From an uncultured Eubacteriales bacterium (lineage in GTDB: Bacteria; Bacillota; Clostridia; Oscillospirales; Oscillospiraceae), in NCBI GenBank assembly GCA_900540545.1, contig UQGJ01000043.1, positions 1 to 20,985 on the forward strand: 20,985 nt of DNA. Reading direction: 5' to 3'. Below the pieces are notes generated by a model. It made no database searches, was not told the DNA's origin, and saw only the letters and a program-made list of their open reading frames with translations. The position numbers and the translations under genes are program-made. The number at the start of each line of letters is the position of its first letter. Position 1 is the first letter of the stretch. Below are positions 1 through 7,983 of this stretch, one piece after another.

Positions 1-75
1 GGTTTCCCCGTAGGGGCCGCCCACTGGGCGGCCCGTGCAGACTGGCGATGGGCGGAAGGGTGATTCAAAGACGCA
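1..75 (-). repeat. Fragment of the composite intergenic repeat
   Basis: This stretch aligns with internal parts of the larger repeats at 13.6 kb (reversed) and 20.7 kb. It has a 9-bp hairpin (14-22 pairing with 26-34, loop ACT), then the module GCCCGTGCAGACTGGCGATG at 31-50, then a GGAAGGGTGATTCAAAGACG stretch that matches the GGGAGCCTGTTCAAAAACGC region near 20751-20770. The rest of the element presumably lies left of the window. No gene is seen in 1-198. Confidence 0.65.
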
Positions 76-139
76 GAGAATGGTGGCGCCTATGCAGCTC
101 CCCGCTCCAATATACCCCCATTCGTTCCCCACGCTTCCC

Positions 140-169
140 TTGGAAAGGGGACAGGCCGGCGGCTATACT
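140..169 (+). promoter_or_regulatory. Promoter of the P-type ATPase gene
   Basis: TTGGAA (140-145) is followed after 18 bp by TATACT (164-169), 35 bp before the start codon. This is a good sigma-A-type match and the only convincing one between the repeat fragment and the ATPase gene. Confidence 0.65.
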
Positions 170-204
170 TTGGGACAAGGCTGGAAGATAAAGGAGCGAT
201 GGAT

Positions 205-2832
205 ATGAGCGCGTGGCACACGGGCCGCAGCGAGGACGTGTTACAAAAGCTGAGTACCGACCGGCGGCGGGGTCTCACGGCGGCGGAGGCCGGCCGGCGG
301 CTGAAGGAGCATGGCCGCAACGAGCTGGAGCAGGCCCAGCGCCAAAGTATGATCCGCCGGTTCCTGGACCAAATGAAGGACCCCATGATCCTGGTCCTGC
401 TGGCGGCGGCGGTGCTGTCCCTGTGGGCCAGCGGGGGGGAGGACTGGATCGACGCCGTCATCATCCTGGTCATCGTGGTGGTGAACGCCTGCATCTCCAT
501 CTCCCAGGAGGACAGCGCGGAGAAGGCCCTGGAGGCCCTGCGGGGCATGTCGGCCCCCATGGCAAAGGTCATCCGGGACGGGAAACAGGTGCGGGTGGAG
601 ACCGCCCTGCTGGTCCCCGGCGACATCCTGGTGCTGGAGGCCGGGGACCTGGTCCCCGCCGACGCCCGGATTCTGGAGTGCGCCAGCCTGAAGGCCGACG
701 AGTCGGCCATGACGGGGGAGTCGGTGCCCGTGAGCAAGGCCGCCCTGGACGGCCTGCCCCCGGACACCCCCCTAGGGGACCGCAAAAACATGGTGGTCTC
801 CGCCACCGTCATCACCAACGGCCGCTGCGTCTGCGCGGTGACGGGCACGGGCATGGACACGGAGGTGGGCCACATCGCGGGCCTGCTGATGGGCCAGGAG
901 GACAGCGCTACCCCCCTTCAGCGGAAGATGGCGGAGATTTCCAAGACCCTGTCCTTCCTCTGCCTGTGCGTCTGCGCCGTTATGTTCGGCGTGGGGCTGC
1001 TGCAGGGGAAGGACCTGCTGGACATGTTCCTCACGGCGGTGTCCCTGGCGGTGGCCGCCATCCCGGAGGGGCTGCCCGCCATCGTCACCATCGTCCTGGC
1101 CCTGGGGGTCCAGCGGATGGTCAAGCGCAACGCCATCGTGAAAAAGCTCCCCGCCGTGGAGACCCTGGGCTGCGCCGGGGTCATCTGCTCGGACAAGACG
1201 GGGACCCTCACCCAGAACAAAATGACGGTGGTGGACGTGTGGACCCTGGGGGGCAGACACCGGGCGGAGGCCCTCACCGTGGGCGCCCTCTGCAACGACA
1301 CCACCCTGACTTACGACGCCCATGGCGGCCCCCTCACCGCCGGGGACCCCACCGAGACGGCCTTCGTCACCGCCGCCTGGAAGGACGGGCTGGACAAGAA
1401 CCGGATGGAGGAGGTCATGCCCCGCCGGGGGGAGGTCCCCTTCGACTCGGAGCGCAAGCTCATGTCCACCGTCCACCCCCGGCCCGAGGGGGGCTACCGG
1501 GTGATGGTGAAGGGGGCCCCCGACGTGCTGCTGTCCCGGTGCCGCCGCGCCCTGGGCGGCCAGGGGCCTGTGAGCCTCACCGGCCCCCTGCGCCACGACA
1601 TCCTCTGCGCCAACGAGACCATGGCCGCCAAGGCCCTGCGGGTCCTGGGCACCGCCTACCGGGACCTGGATGCCCTGCCGGCGGCAATGAACGCCGAGAC
1701 CTTGGAGCGGGACCTCACCTTCGTGGGGCTGGTGGGGATGATCGACCCGCCCCGCCAGGAGGTGAAGGGCGCCGTGGCCCAGTGCTACGCCGCGGGCATC
1801 CGCCCGGTGATGATTACCGGCGACCACAAGCTCACCGCCGTGGCCATCGCCCGGGAGCTGAACATCTTCCGCCCCGGCGACCTGGCGATTACGGGGGAGG
1901 ACCTGGACTTTATGCCCCAGGAAATGCTGGAGCAGGACGTGGAGAAGTTCTCGGTCTACGCCCGGGTCTCCCCGGAGCACAAGATGCGCATCGTCCAGGC
2001 GTGGCAGAAGCGGGGCAAGGTGGTGGCGATGACCGGCGACGGGGTCAATGACGCCCCTGCCCTTAAGGCCGCCGACATCGGCTGCGCCATGGGCATCACC
2101 GGCACCGACGTGGCCAAGGGCGCGTCGGACATGATTCTGACCGACGACAACTTCGCCACCATCGTCTCGGCGGTGGAGCAGGGCCGGGGCATCTACGCCA
2201 ACATCAAAAAGGCCATCCACTACCTACTGTCCTGCAACATCGGGGAGATCATCACCATCTTCTTCGCCACGGTGCTGGACTTCCGGCAGATGCCCCTCAT
2301 CCCGGTCCAGCTCCTGTGGCTGAATCTGGTGACGGACTCCCTGCCCGCCCTGGCCCTGGGGGTGGAGCCGGTGGAGGAGGGGGTCATGGAGGAGAAGCCC
2401 AGGGCCGCCCACGAGAGCCTCTTTGCCCACGGTTTCGCCTTCCGCCTGGCCTGGCAGGGGGTCATGGTGGGGCTGCTGACCCTGACGGCCTACATGCTGG
2501 GAGAGCATGTTTTGGCGCCCCTCCGCCAGGCCGACGGCGTGGCGAACACCATGGCCTTCGCCACCCTGACCATGTGCCAGCTTTTCCACGCCTTCGACGT
2601 GCGCAGCGAGCGCCACTCCCTGTTCCATATCGGCATCTTCTCCAATAAGGCCATGAACAAGGCGTTTTTGGTGGGCATGGCCATGCAGCTGGCGGTGCTG
2701 TGCTTCCCGCCCCTGCAGTTGGTCTTTGGGACCGTGGCTCTGGACGCGGTGGAGTGGATGTGCGTGCTGGGGCTGGCCGTGGCGCCGGTGGTGGTGTGCG
2801 AGATTGTGAAGTGGGTCAGGAACCGGGGGTAG
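205..2832 (+). CDS. Calcium-translocating P-type ATPase (type II, PMCA/SERCA-like)
   Basis: Membrane ATPase that most likely exports Ca2+ using an aspartyl-phosphate intermediate. The 875-residue protein has the full P2-ATPase order: N-terminal cation-ATPase region; actuator domain with TGES near 170-173; PEGLP in TM4 near 287-291; phosphorylation motif SDKTGTLT with Asp330; nucleotide-binding KGAP near 436; hinge TGDGVND near 610-616; and C-terminal membrane helices. Ion-site residues of this class are present: Glu in TM5 (CNIGEI, about 681) and Asn/Asp in TM6 (NLVTDS, about 707/711). An ATG at 199 would add two residues, but AAAGGAG at 191-196 lies only 2 nt before it and 8 nt before the ATG at 205, so 205 is preferred. 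The gene is monocistronic. Its TAG stop overlaps the first bases of a repeat element. Mn2+ or another divalent cation cannot be excluded as substrate. Confidence 0.93.
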   Translation: MSAWHTGRSEDVLQKLSTDRRRGLTAAEAGRRLKEHGRNELEQAQRQSMIRRFLDQMKDPMILVLLAAAVLSLWASGGEDWIDAVIILVIVVVNACISISQEDSAEKALEALRGMSAPMAKVIRDGKQVRVETALLVPGDILVLEAGDLVPADARILECASLKADESAMTGESVPVSKAALDGLPPDTPLGDRKNMVVSATVITNGRCVCAVTGTGMDTEVGHIAGLLMGQEDSATPLQRKMAEISKTLSFLCLCVCAVMFGVGLLQGKDLLDMFLTAVSLAVAAIPEGLPAIVTIVLALGVQRMVKRNAIVKKLPAVETLGCAGVICSDKTGTLTQNKMTVVDVWTLGGRHRAEALTVGALCNDTTLTYDAHGGPLTAGDPTETAFVTAAWKDGLDKNRMEEVMPRRGEVPFDSERKLMSTVHPRPEGGYRVMVKGAPDVLLSRCRRALGGQGPVSLTGPLRHDILCANETMAAKALRVLGTAYRDLDALPAAMNAETLERDLTFVGLVGMIDPPRQEVKGAVAQCYAAGIRPVMITGDHKLTAVAIARELNIFRPGDLAITGEDLDFMPQEMLEQDVEKFSVYARVSPEHKMRIVQAWQKRGKVVAMTGDGVNDAPALKAADIGCAMGITGTDVAKGASDMILTDDNFATIVSAVEQGRGIYANIKKAIHYLLSCNIGEIITIFFATVLDFRQMPLIPVQLLWLNLVTDSLPALALGVEPVEEGVMEEKPRAAHESLFAHGFAFRLAWQGVMVGLLTLTAYMLGEHVLAPLRQADGVANTMAFATLTMCQLFHAFDVRSERHSLFHIGIFSNKAMNKAFLVGMAMQLAVLCFPPLQLVFGTVALDAVEWMCVLGLAVAPVVVCEIVKWVRNRG

Positions 2833-2939
2833 GGGCGGGGCCCCTGCCGGGGGCGTTCCTTTCTCATTTGAGAAAGGAACCGAAAGAAAACCAGGGGGCC
2901 GACACGGGGCTTTTCAAGCCCCTATCGTCGGCCCCCTGG
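2831..2939 (+). repeat. Type I end module: hairpin, conserved linker, long hairpin
   Basis: It starts AGGGGCGGGGCCCCTGCC at the ATPase stop codon. Hairpin 1 is TTCCTTTCTC (2856-2865), loop ATTT, GAGAAAGGAA (2870-2879). A linker CCGAAAGAAAACCAGGG follows. Hairpin 2 (2891-2939) has an outer arm CCAGGGGGCCGAC pairing with GTCGGCCCCCTGG and an inner GGGGCTT/AAGCCCC. No U-run follows, so it is not a textbook terminator. Confidence 0.75.
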
Positions 2940-3087
2940 ACCCTCGTCAGAACAAGCTGCGTTCCGTTCCGTCCGGCTGCGCCGGACATCCACTTCACTC
3001 CGCTTGTTCTTCCTCTCCCCAGCGGGCCTGAACGGCGGCCCGCCGGGGGCCCCTTTGGTCCGGGCGGCGGTGCGGGTTTTGGTGGTT

Positions 3088-3216
3088 GGCAAGACTTGAG
3101 AGCTGTTGCAGCTCGTATCGGTCCGCGCCCGAACCACTCCGGCTGCCGCCCCTCGTGTAAGAGCCGGGCAAGACTTGGGAGTAGTTTCGCTTTGATTGGT
3201 GCAAACAAGCCGCCAC
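3088..3216 (+). repeat. 129-bp core with two related tandem units, copy A
   Basis: Two degenerate direct repeats of a unit of the form GGCAAGACTTGnGAGnnGTT begin at 3088 and 3167 (79-bp period). They are joined by a conserved CCGCCCCTCGTGTAAGAGCC segment. Copies of equal length occur at 13443-13571 (+) and 20780-20908 (-). Confidence 0.8.
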
Positions 3217-3273
3217 AAGGTCTATGAGTCTTTTACTGGGCCTTTTGCCCGTTGCCAGTTGGCACGGGCGGCG

Positions 3274-5706
3274 TCAGACTGTTTGCTCGGTGCGGTCGAT
3301 GATCTGCTGCTGGAGCTGGGGGCTCAGCTCGATATAGTACGCGCTGAACCCGCCCACCCGGACGATGAGGTCACGGTGGTCCTGGGGGTGGGCCTGGGCG
3401 TCTATGAAGGTGGCGCGGTTCTGGATGTTCCACTGGACCTGATAGCCCTGGTATCCCTCGAAGTAGGCCTCGATCAGGGCCACGAATTTGTCACGCTCCT
3501 CCGCAGTTTTCAAAAGGTCCTGGGAAATCTTCTGGTTGAGCACTGCCGAGCGGGTACGCCGGAAGTTGTCCGTGGCCTTGCCCACGGAGGCCATGACGCA
3601 GGTGGGGCCGCGGGTGTCGCAGCCGGTGCAGGGGGAGATGCCCCCGTCGGACAGGGGCGCGCCCGCCAGGCGTCCGCTGGGCAGCGCCCCCACATCCATG
3701 CCCTGGGCCATATGGATGGACCCGCCGGGGCGGCCGTCCCGTTTGGGCAGTCCGAACCAGTTCTTTTGGCGCAGGCAGTACGCGGTCACAGGCTCATTGA
3801 GCATCCGGTAGAGTTCCTCCGGGCGGCCCAGGTCGTTCCCGTACTTGGGCGCCGCCTGGGCCAGCCTGCGGATCTCCGCGCCCCGCGTCCCGGCGAAGTT
3901 GTTCCGGCAGGCCGTCAGCAGCTCGTCCATCGTCACCAGCTTCTTGTCGTACACCAGGGATTCGATGGCCATAAGGGAGTCGGGGATGTCGGCGTAGATC
4001 TTGTTCATGATGTCCCCAATAAACTGGTTGTAGCGGCAGCCGCCGGCGTGGACCCCCTTGGCGTTTTGGATGCAGTCCGCCGTCAGGGCGGAGACGAAGG
4101 GCTGGCTGAACACCTGCATCTCCACGCTCTGGCCCAGGTTCGTGGCGTTGAGGATGACCGAATAGAGGTGCTCCCACTGGGCGGTGAAGGCGGTGATCCA
4201 CGCCTCTATGGTTTCAAAGGTCCTGGGGTCGCCGGTGTGGGGGCCGGTCTGTTTGTCCAGCTTGGGGTCATAGCCGTCGTACATGGTCAGCTCCAGCACC
4301 TTGGCCCCGTTGATGAAGATGGGCGTGCCATAGGCCGTCCCGTAGGGGTAGGGGTGGGTGCAGCCCTGGAGGGTGTAGTCCCTGGCGTCCTCCAGACTGG
4401 CGCCGTCCTCCACCAGCCCCCGGATGATGTTGACATCGTTGTGGAAGGCGGGCTCGGAGCCCATGTTCAGGTTGGTCCACACCCCCTTGCGCAGGAAGGC
4501 CCGGTTTATCTCCGGATGCCAGCGCAGGAAGAGGGGGAAGTCCAGCTTCATACTGCCGCCCACGTGGAGGATCATATAGGTCTGCTCGTTGCAGGCGTCG
4601 GTGCCGTCCCGCTTTACTCCGCCCAGAATGGCCCGGGACTGGACATAGCCGGCCCCCATGGTCTTGACGTAGCCGGGCGGGAGCCGGTCGGTGGCGGCAA
4701 TTTTGATCCAGAAGGCGCCCAGCAGCTCCATGGCCCTGGCCCGGGTCAGCGTCCCGGCCTCCAGCTCCTTCTGATAGATGGGCTGGAGGTACTGGTCCAT
4801 CCGGCACAGGGAGGCGCCCGCGCCGTTGGCGTCCTCCAGGTAGAGGGCCAGGTGGAGGAAGCGGACGCACTGCAGGGCCTCCCAATAGGTCTCGGCCGGA
4901 TGCTCCGGCACCCGGCGGCAGACCCCGGCGATGTCCAGAAGCTCCTCCTTCCGCACGGGGTCCGGCTCCGCCGCCGCCATCTCCTCCGCCAGGGCCCCGT
5001 AGCGGCGGCCCAGGCGGATAAAGGCCTCGCAGGAGATGCGCATGGCCTGCAGGAAGAGGAGCTTTTCTCCGTCCTCCGGCTGGCGGAAGGTGAGGGCGGA
5101 GCGCCGGGCGTCGATTTCCTCCACGATCCCCCGCATGCCCAGCTTCAGCACCTTGTCATAGTCGGCCTGGGCGGCGTAGTTGGTAAAGCTGGCGTAGGAG
5201 CGGGCACAGCAGTAGATGGCGTCGTCGTAGGTCTCGCCGTAGACCTGGTGGATGGCGTTGAGCATCTGCTCTCCGGGGCTGTGCCCGCCCCAATACCGGG
5301 TGTCCTCCGAGATTTGACGGTAGTCCTCCTCCGTGAGCTGCCCCACGCTCTGTTCCGCCCGCATCCGCAGGTCCCCGGCCATCAGCTCAAAGCCGGGTTT
5401 GGGGTTATAGTCCAACTGCAGACCCACTCCCCGCAGGTAGGGGGTCTGGGAGCCCACGATGAGCTCCTCGTCAAAGATTCGGATAGGCATCTCATCGCAG
5501 AGCTTTTCAAAGAGCCTGGCCCGGCGGAGCGGGAGGGGCTGCCCCTCGGTCTCCTTCCAACTGGCGGTGGCGATCCGGGTCCGGTGGGCGCAGATATGGA
5601 TGGGCTCCTGGAGGGAGCGCTCCCGCAGCCGCTGGATGCGGCCGGTGCAGGGGTCGATCCCGTCGATTTCTTCCGCGTAGGGCAGGGGCGTATCTTTGGT
5701 GGGCAT
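3274..5706 (-). CDS. Glycyl radical enzyme, pyruvate formate-lyase-like, unknown substrate
   Basis: An 810-residue protein with the two hallmarks of glycyl radical enzymes. One is the C-terminal RVGGFSAYY motif, whose Gly786 would carry the radical. The other is a thiyl-forming cysteine, Cys449, in LQGCTHPYPYG. The family loop ending GPTCVMASVGK (about 700-710) precedes the radical domain. The family does radical C-C, C-O, C-N or C-S chemistry in the anaerobic cytoplasm. Dehydratase, lyase and decarboxylase members usually have Cys-x-Glu at the active cysteine; here it is Cys-Thr-His (His451). Cys693, Cys696 and Cys703 also sit where relatives I recall have small residues. It is not a true PFL, which has Cys-Cys. 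AAAGGAGGT six bases before the ATG fixes the start. It is last in the cluster after a permease, an SDR and an AKR. No activating radical-SAM enzyme is encoded in the window, so activation must come from elsewhere. Confidence 0.9.
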   Translation of the reverse strand: MPTKDTPLPYAEEIDGIDPCTGRIQRLRERSLQEPIHICAHRTRIATASWKETEGQPLPLRRARLFEKLCDEMPIRIFDEELIVGSQTPYLRGVGLQLDYNPKPGFELMAGDLRMRAEQSVGQLTEEDYRQISEDTRYWGGHSPGEQMLNAIHQVYGETYDDAIYCCARSYASFTNYAAQADYDKVLKLGMRGIVEEIDARRSALTFRQPEDGEKLLFLQAMRISCEAFIRLGRRYGALAEEMAAAEPDPVRKEELLDIAGVCRRVPEHPAETYWEALQCVRFLHLALYLEDANGAGASLCRMDQYLQPIYQKELEAGTLTRARAMELLGAFWIKIAATDRLPPGYVKTMGAGYVQSRAILGGVKRDGTDACNEQTYMILHVGGSMKLDFPLFLRWHPEINRAFLRKGVWTNLNMGSEPAFHNDVNIIRGLVEDGASLEDARDYTLQGCTHPYPYGTAYGTPIFINGAKVLELTMYDGYDPKLDKQTGPHTGDPRTFETIEAWITAFTAQWEHLYSVILNATNLGQSVEMQVFSQPFVSALTADCIQNAKGVHAGGCRYNQFIGDIMNKIYADIPDSLMAIESLVYDKKLVTMDELLTACRNNFAGTRGAEIRRLAQAAPKYGNDLGRPEELYRMLNEPVTAYCLRQKNWFGLPKRDGRPGGSIHMAQGMDVGALPSGRLAGAPLSDGGISPCTGCDTRGPTCVMASVGKATDNFRRTRSAVLNQKISQDLLKTAEERDKFVALIEAYFEGYQGYQVQWNIQNRATFIDAQAHPQDHRDLIVRVGGFSAYYIELSPQLQQQIIDRTEQTV

Positions 5707-5727
5707 AGAGGGACCTCCTTTCGCGTT

Positions 5728-5757
5728 AGGCCGGCCGCCCCTTGGGGCGGCCGGCCT
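5728..5757. other. Perfect 14-bp hairpin between permease and radical enzyme genes
   Basis: AGGCCGGCCGCCCC (5728-5741) pairs perfectly with GGGGCGGCCGGCCT (5744-5757) across a TT loop, within the 76-nt gap. In the direction of transcription (-) it is followed by AACGCG and then the ribosome binding site, with no U-run. An mRNA-stabilising or processing structure that sets relative expression is therefore likelier than full termination. Confidence 0.6.
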
Positions 5758-5782
5758 GATGTTTGTTTGTGAAGCGGAGCGG

Positions 5783-7099
5783 TCACAGGACGTCGGGGAA
5801 GAAGCCGACCAGCGGGGTCAGCAGCAGGATGCAGACAACGGCAATGATCACCAGGCTCATGATGAACTGCTTCGGGATCAGCTCCTGGCGCATCTTCTCG
5901 TCGGGGCAGCCGGACAGGCAGCAGGCGCCGCCGGTGGAGAAGGGGGAGATGCCGGGGGTGAAGGAGCCCAGGCACATGGCGGTGAACAGCGTTACGGAGT
6001 TGCAGCCGGCTGCAGCGGCCACCACGGGGACCAGGGGCATCAGCAGGGGGTAGATGACCGTGAAGTTGGAGAACAGGGTGATGACGCCGGCCATGATGAA
6101 GAACAGCACGGGGATGACGATCTTGGGGATGTCCCCGGCGAACACGTCGGCCACCATGTCGGTGATGCCGCAGTTGATGAGGACCTTGATCATCACGCAC
6201 ATGCCGCCGATGTTCAAAATCAGGTCCCACGGGATGCGCTTCATGACCGCCTTGGAGTCGGCCAGCTTCAGGAAGAAGGCCACCACGAAGCCCGCCAGGC
6301 ACACCATCTGGATGCTGAGCTGTCCGGCCAGGTACTTGGACAGTTCGCTGGGCCAGAAGCACTTCCACAGGGCGCTGCCGATGACCAAGATGAGACAGAC
6401 GGCGATGAGGATGAGGGTGGACCGCTGCTGCCGGTCGTAGGGGGCGGGCTTTTCCATGTTCAATTCGGCGGTGTTGATTTTCCAGCCCTTGAACACCACA
6501 TAACCAATCAAAAAGAGGATGGTGAAGAGGATAAAGGAGTAGACGCTGTACGCAATGGCGCTGTACGAGACCACCTCGTCGGACAGGCCGGTCTGGGTAT
6601 AGAAGGCGATGCGGTTGGCGCCCTCGGAGCTCCAGAACATGCCGCCGCCTCCGCCACCGCCCAGAAAGACGGCCAGGATCACCAGCAGGGGGTGCATGCC
6701 GGTCTGGGCGGCGATGGCGAAGCCGATGGCGGAGAGGGAGATCTGCGCGGCCATGGCCCCCGCCCCCGCCGCGCCCACCACCCAGGAGGTGAGATAGAGG
6801 GCGATGGGGATGAACCAGGGAAATTTCCGGGTGGCATACATGATTTTGTTGGCGAACAGGGTCAGGGTCCCGTTTTCCCGGGCTACGCCAAAGAAGAGGG
6901 TGGTGGTGATGGCGATGAACATGACCGAGGTGGGCCAGTAGCCCACCAGGGTGGTGACGCTCAGCTTGCCCATCCAGCCGCCCACGATCCAGGCCACGAT
7001 GAGGCCCAGGATACCGGCGTTGATGCTGAATTTGGTACTGATGACCAGGGACAGGATCAGCCCGATCACCAGCGCGATGATCATGACAGTATTGGACAT
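5783..7099 (-). CDS. MatC/SLC13-like (ion transporter superfamily) carboxylate permease
   Basis: A 438-residue integral membrane protein with about 11-12 hydrophobic segments. The N-terminal half resembles the MatC malonate/dicarboxylate carrier N-domain: INAGILGLIVAWIVG near 26-40, then GVARENGT at 71-78. The second half has the loop SFTPGISPFSTGG typical of anion permeases of this superfamily. It probably imports an organic acid in symport with a cation, and the specificity cannot be read. An odd run of seven glycines (147-153) lies next to GMFWSSEGANR. GAGGAGG eight bases before the ATG supports the start. It lies 44 nt after the SDR gene and 76 nt before the radical enzyme gene, so the radical enzyme substrate, or a precursor, is plausibly what it carries. 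A DcuC-like C4-dicarboxylate role is an alternative. Confidence 0.75.
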   Translation of the reverse strand: MSNTVMIIALVIGLILSLVISTKFSINAGILGLIVAWIVGGWMGKLSVTTLVGYWPTSVMFIAITTTLFFGVARENGTLTLFANKIMYATRKFPWFIPIALYLTSWVVGAAGAGAMAAQISLSAIGFAIAAQTGMHPLLVILAVFLGGGGGGGMFWSSEGANRIAFYTQTGLSDEVVSYSAIAYSVYSFILFTILFLIGYVVFKGWKINTAELNMEKPAPYDRQQRSTLILIAVCLILVIGSALWKCFWPSELSKYLAGQLSIQMVCLAGFVVAFFLKLADSKAVMKRIPWDLILNIGGMCVMIKVLINCGITDMVADVFAGDIPKIVIPVLFFIMAGVITLFSNFTVIYPLLMPLVPVVAAAAGCNSVTLFTAMCLGSFTPGISPFSTGGACCLSGCPDEKMRQELIPKQFIMSLVIIAVVCILLLTPLVGFFPDVL

Positions 7100-7143
7100 C
7101 CGGGTGTCCTCCTCTCAAATGTTTGCGCGGGCCGCAGAATTGA

Positions 7144-7944
7144 TTATCCTTCCGGGGATGCGCGCCGGGGGATGTCGGTCACGATGGTCAGCCCTCCGCC
7201 GTCCACCTCCAGGGTGGTGGCGGTGATAAAGGCCGCGTCGTCGCTCATGAGGAAGGCCACCGCCGCGCCGATATCCGCGGGCGCGCCGAAGCGGTCGTTG
7301 ATGAGGCGGGAACGCTGGCGCTGGTCCCGAAAGACGCCCTGCCTGGCCGCCGCCCCTCCTCCGGGGGTCTGCATGGCGCCGGGGGCCACCGCGTTGCAGC
7401 GGATGTGGTCGTCGGCGAACTGGACGGCCAGAGCCTTGGTAAACCCGATGACCCCGGCCTTGGCCGCCCCATAGGCGGCGCCGAAGGTGGGCTTGTGGCC
7501 CGCGATGGAGGCGATGTTCACCACCGAACCCCCGCCGCAGCGGAGCATCTCCGGGATCACCCGCCGGCACATCAGGAACACGCTCTTGAGGTTGACGTCC
7601 AGCATGAAATCCCACTGTTCCTCGGTCAGGTCGGTGACCCGCAGCACCTGCTTGGCCTCGATGGAGGCCCCCACGTTGTTGCACAGCAGGTCCACCTTGC
7701 CGAACCGCGCCACCGCCGCGGACACCAGCCGGTCCACCTCGTCCGCCTTGGTCACGTCGCAGACCAGGGCCGCCGCCTGCCCGCCGTCCGCCTGGATATC
7801 CGCCGCCACGGCCTGCGCGGCCGTCTGGTCCAGGTCCGCCACCACCACGGCCGCGCCCTCGGCGGCCAGACGCCTGGCGATGCCGCTGCCCAGCCCCGCT
7901 CCGGCGCCGGTGACGATGGCGGTTTTACCGATAAGACGTTCCAT
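7144..7944 (-). CDS. Short-chain dehydrogenase/reductase (classical SDR, probably NAD-dependent)
   Basis: A 266-residue single-domain Rossmann oxidoreductase. The nucleotide-binding TGAGAGLG is at 12-19. Asp37 at the end of the second strand (VVVADLD) points to NAD(H) rather than NADP(H). NNVGA is at 89-93 and Asn118 lies in the next helix. The catalytic Ser146, Tyr158 and Lys162 are in SIAGHKPTFGAAYGAAK, so the Asn-Ser-Tyr-Lys tetrad is complete. The length is normal for classical SDRs. AAAGGAGGT nine bases upstream supports the start. It is second in the four-gene cluster, 39 nt after the AKR homologue. It would oxidise a hydroxyl or reduce a carbonyl on the pathway substrate or on the product of the glycyl radical enzyme; the substrate itself is not recognisable. 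Confidence 0.9.
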   Translation of the reverse strand: MERLIGKTAIVTGAGAGLGSGIARRLAAEGAAVVVADLDQTAAQAVAADIQADGGQAAALVCDVTKADEVDRLVSAAVARFGKVDLLCNNVGASIEAKQVLRVTDLTEEQWDFMLDVNLKSVFLMCRRVIPEMLRCGGGSVVNIASIAGHKPTFGAAYGAAKAGVIGFTKALAVQFADDHIRCNAVAPGAMQTPGGGAAARQGVFRDQRQRSRLINDRFGAPADIGAAVAFLMSDDAAFITATTLEVDGGGLTIVTDIPRRASPEG

Positions 7945-7983
7945 AAGCCTGGGACCTCCTTTCTCCAGCCGGCGGGGCGGTCC

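Larger units (their letters stand above)
2831..3272 (+). repeat. Composite intergenic repeat, copy 1 (right end missing)
   Basis: This fills the gap between the convergent ATPase and glycyl radical enzyme genes and contains no supported gene. Modules in order: a type I end (2831-2939); a private insertion with nested hairpins (2949-3010); a GGGCGGCGGTGCGG stretch near 3062; a 129-bp tandem-unit core (3088-3216); and a small dyad beginning GCCCGTTGCCAGTTGGC (3247-3269). The second half present in the copy at 13.3-13.95 kb is absent, because the radical enzyme stop codon follows directly. The order and orientation match the 13.3 kb copy. Confidence 0.8.

Noticed and set aside
2856..2939. Simple intrinsic terminator after the ATPase gene
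   Set aside because: Neither hairpin is followed by a U-run, and the same module also occurs away from gene ends (facing the MFS start), so a plain terminator label does not explain it.
3088..3216. CRISPR array
   Set aside because: There are only two diverged units per copy at an 80-bp period, with a conserved rather than unique segment between them, and no cas genes.
3196..5772. Plus-strand open frame of 858 codons opposite the glycyl radical enzyme gene
   Set aside because: The minus-strand frame has complete family motifs and a ribosome binding site. The plus-strand product is low-complexity Val/Gly/Leu/Gln-rich, a typical antisense shadow in GC-rich DNA. The same applies to the long plus-strand frames at 5696-7474, 7405-9339, 10780-11952 and 11984-13279.
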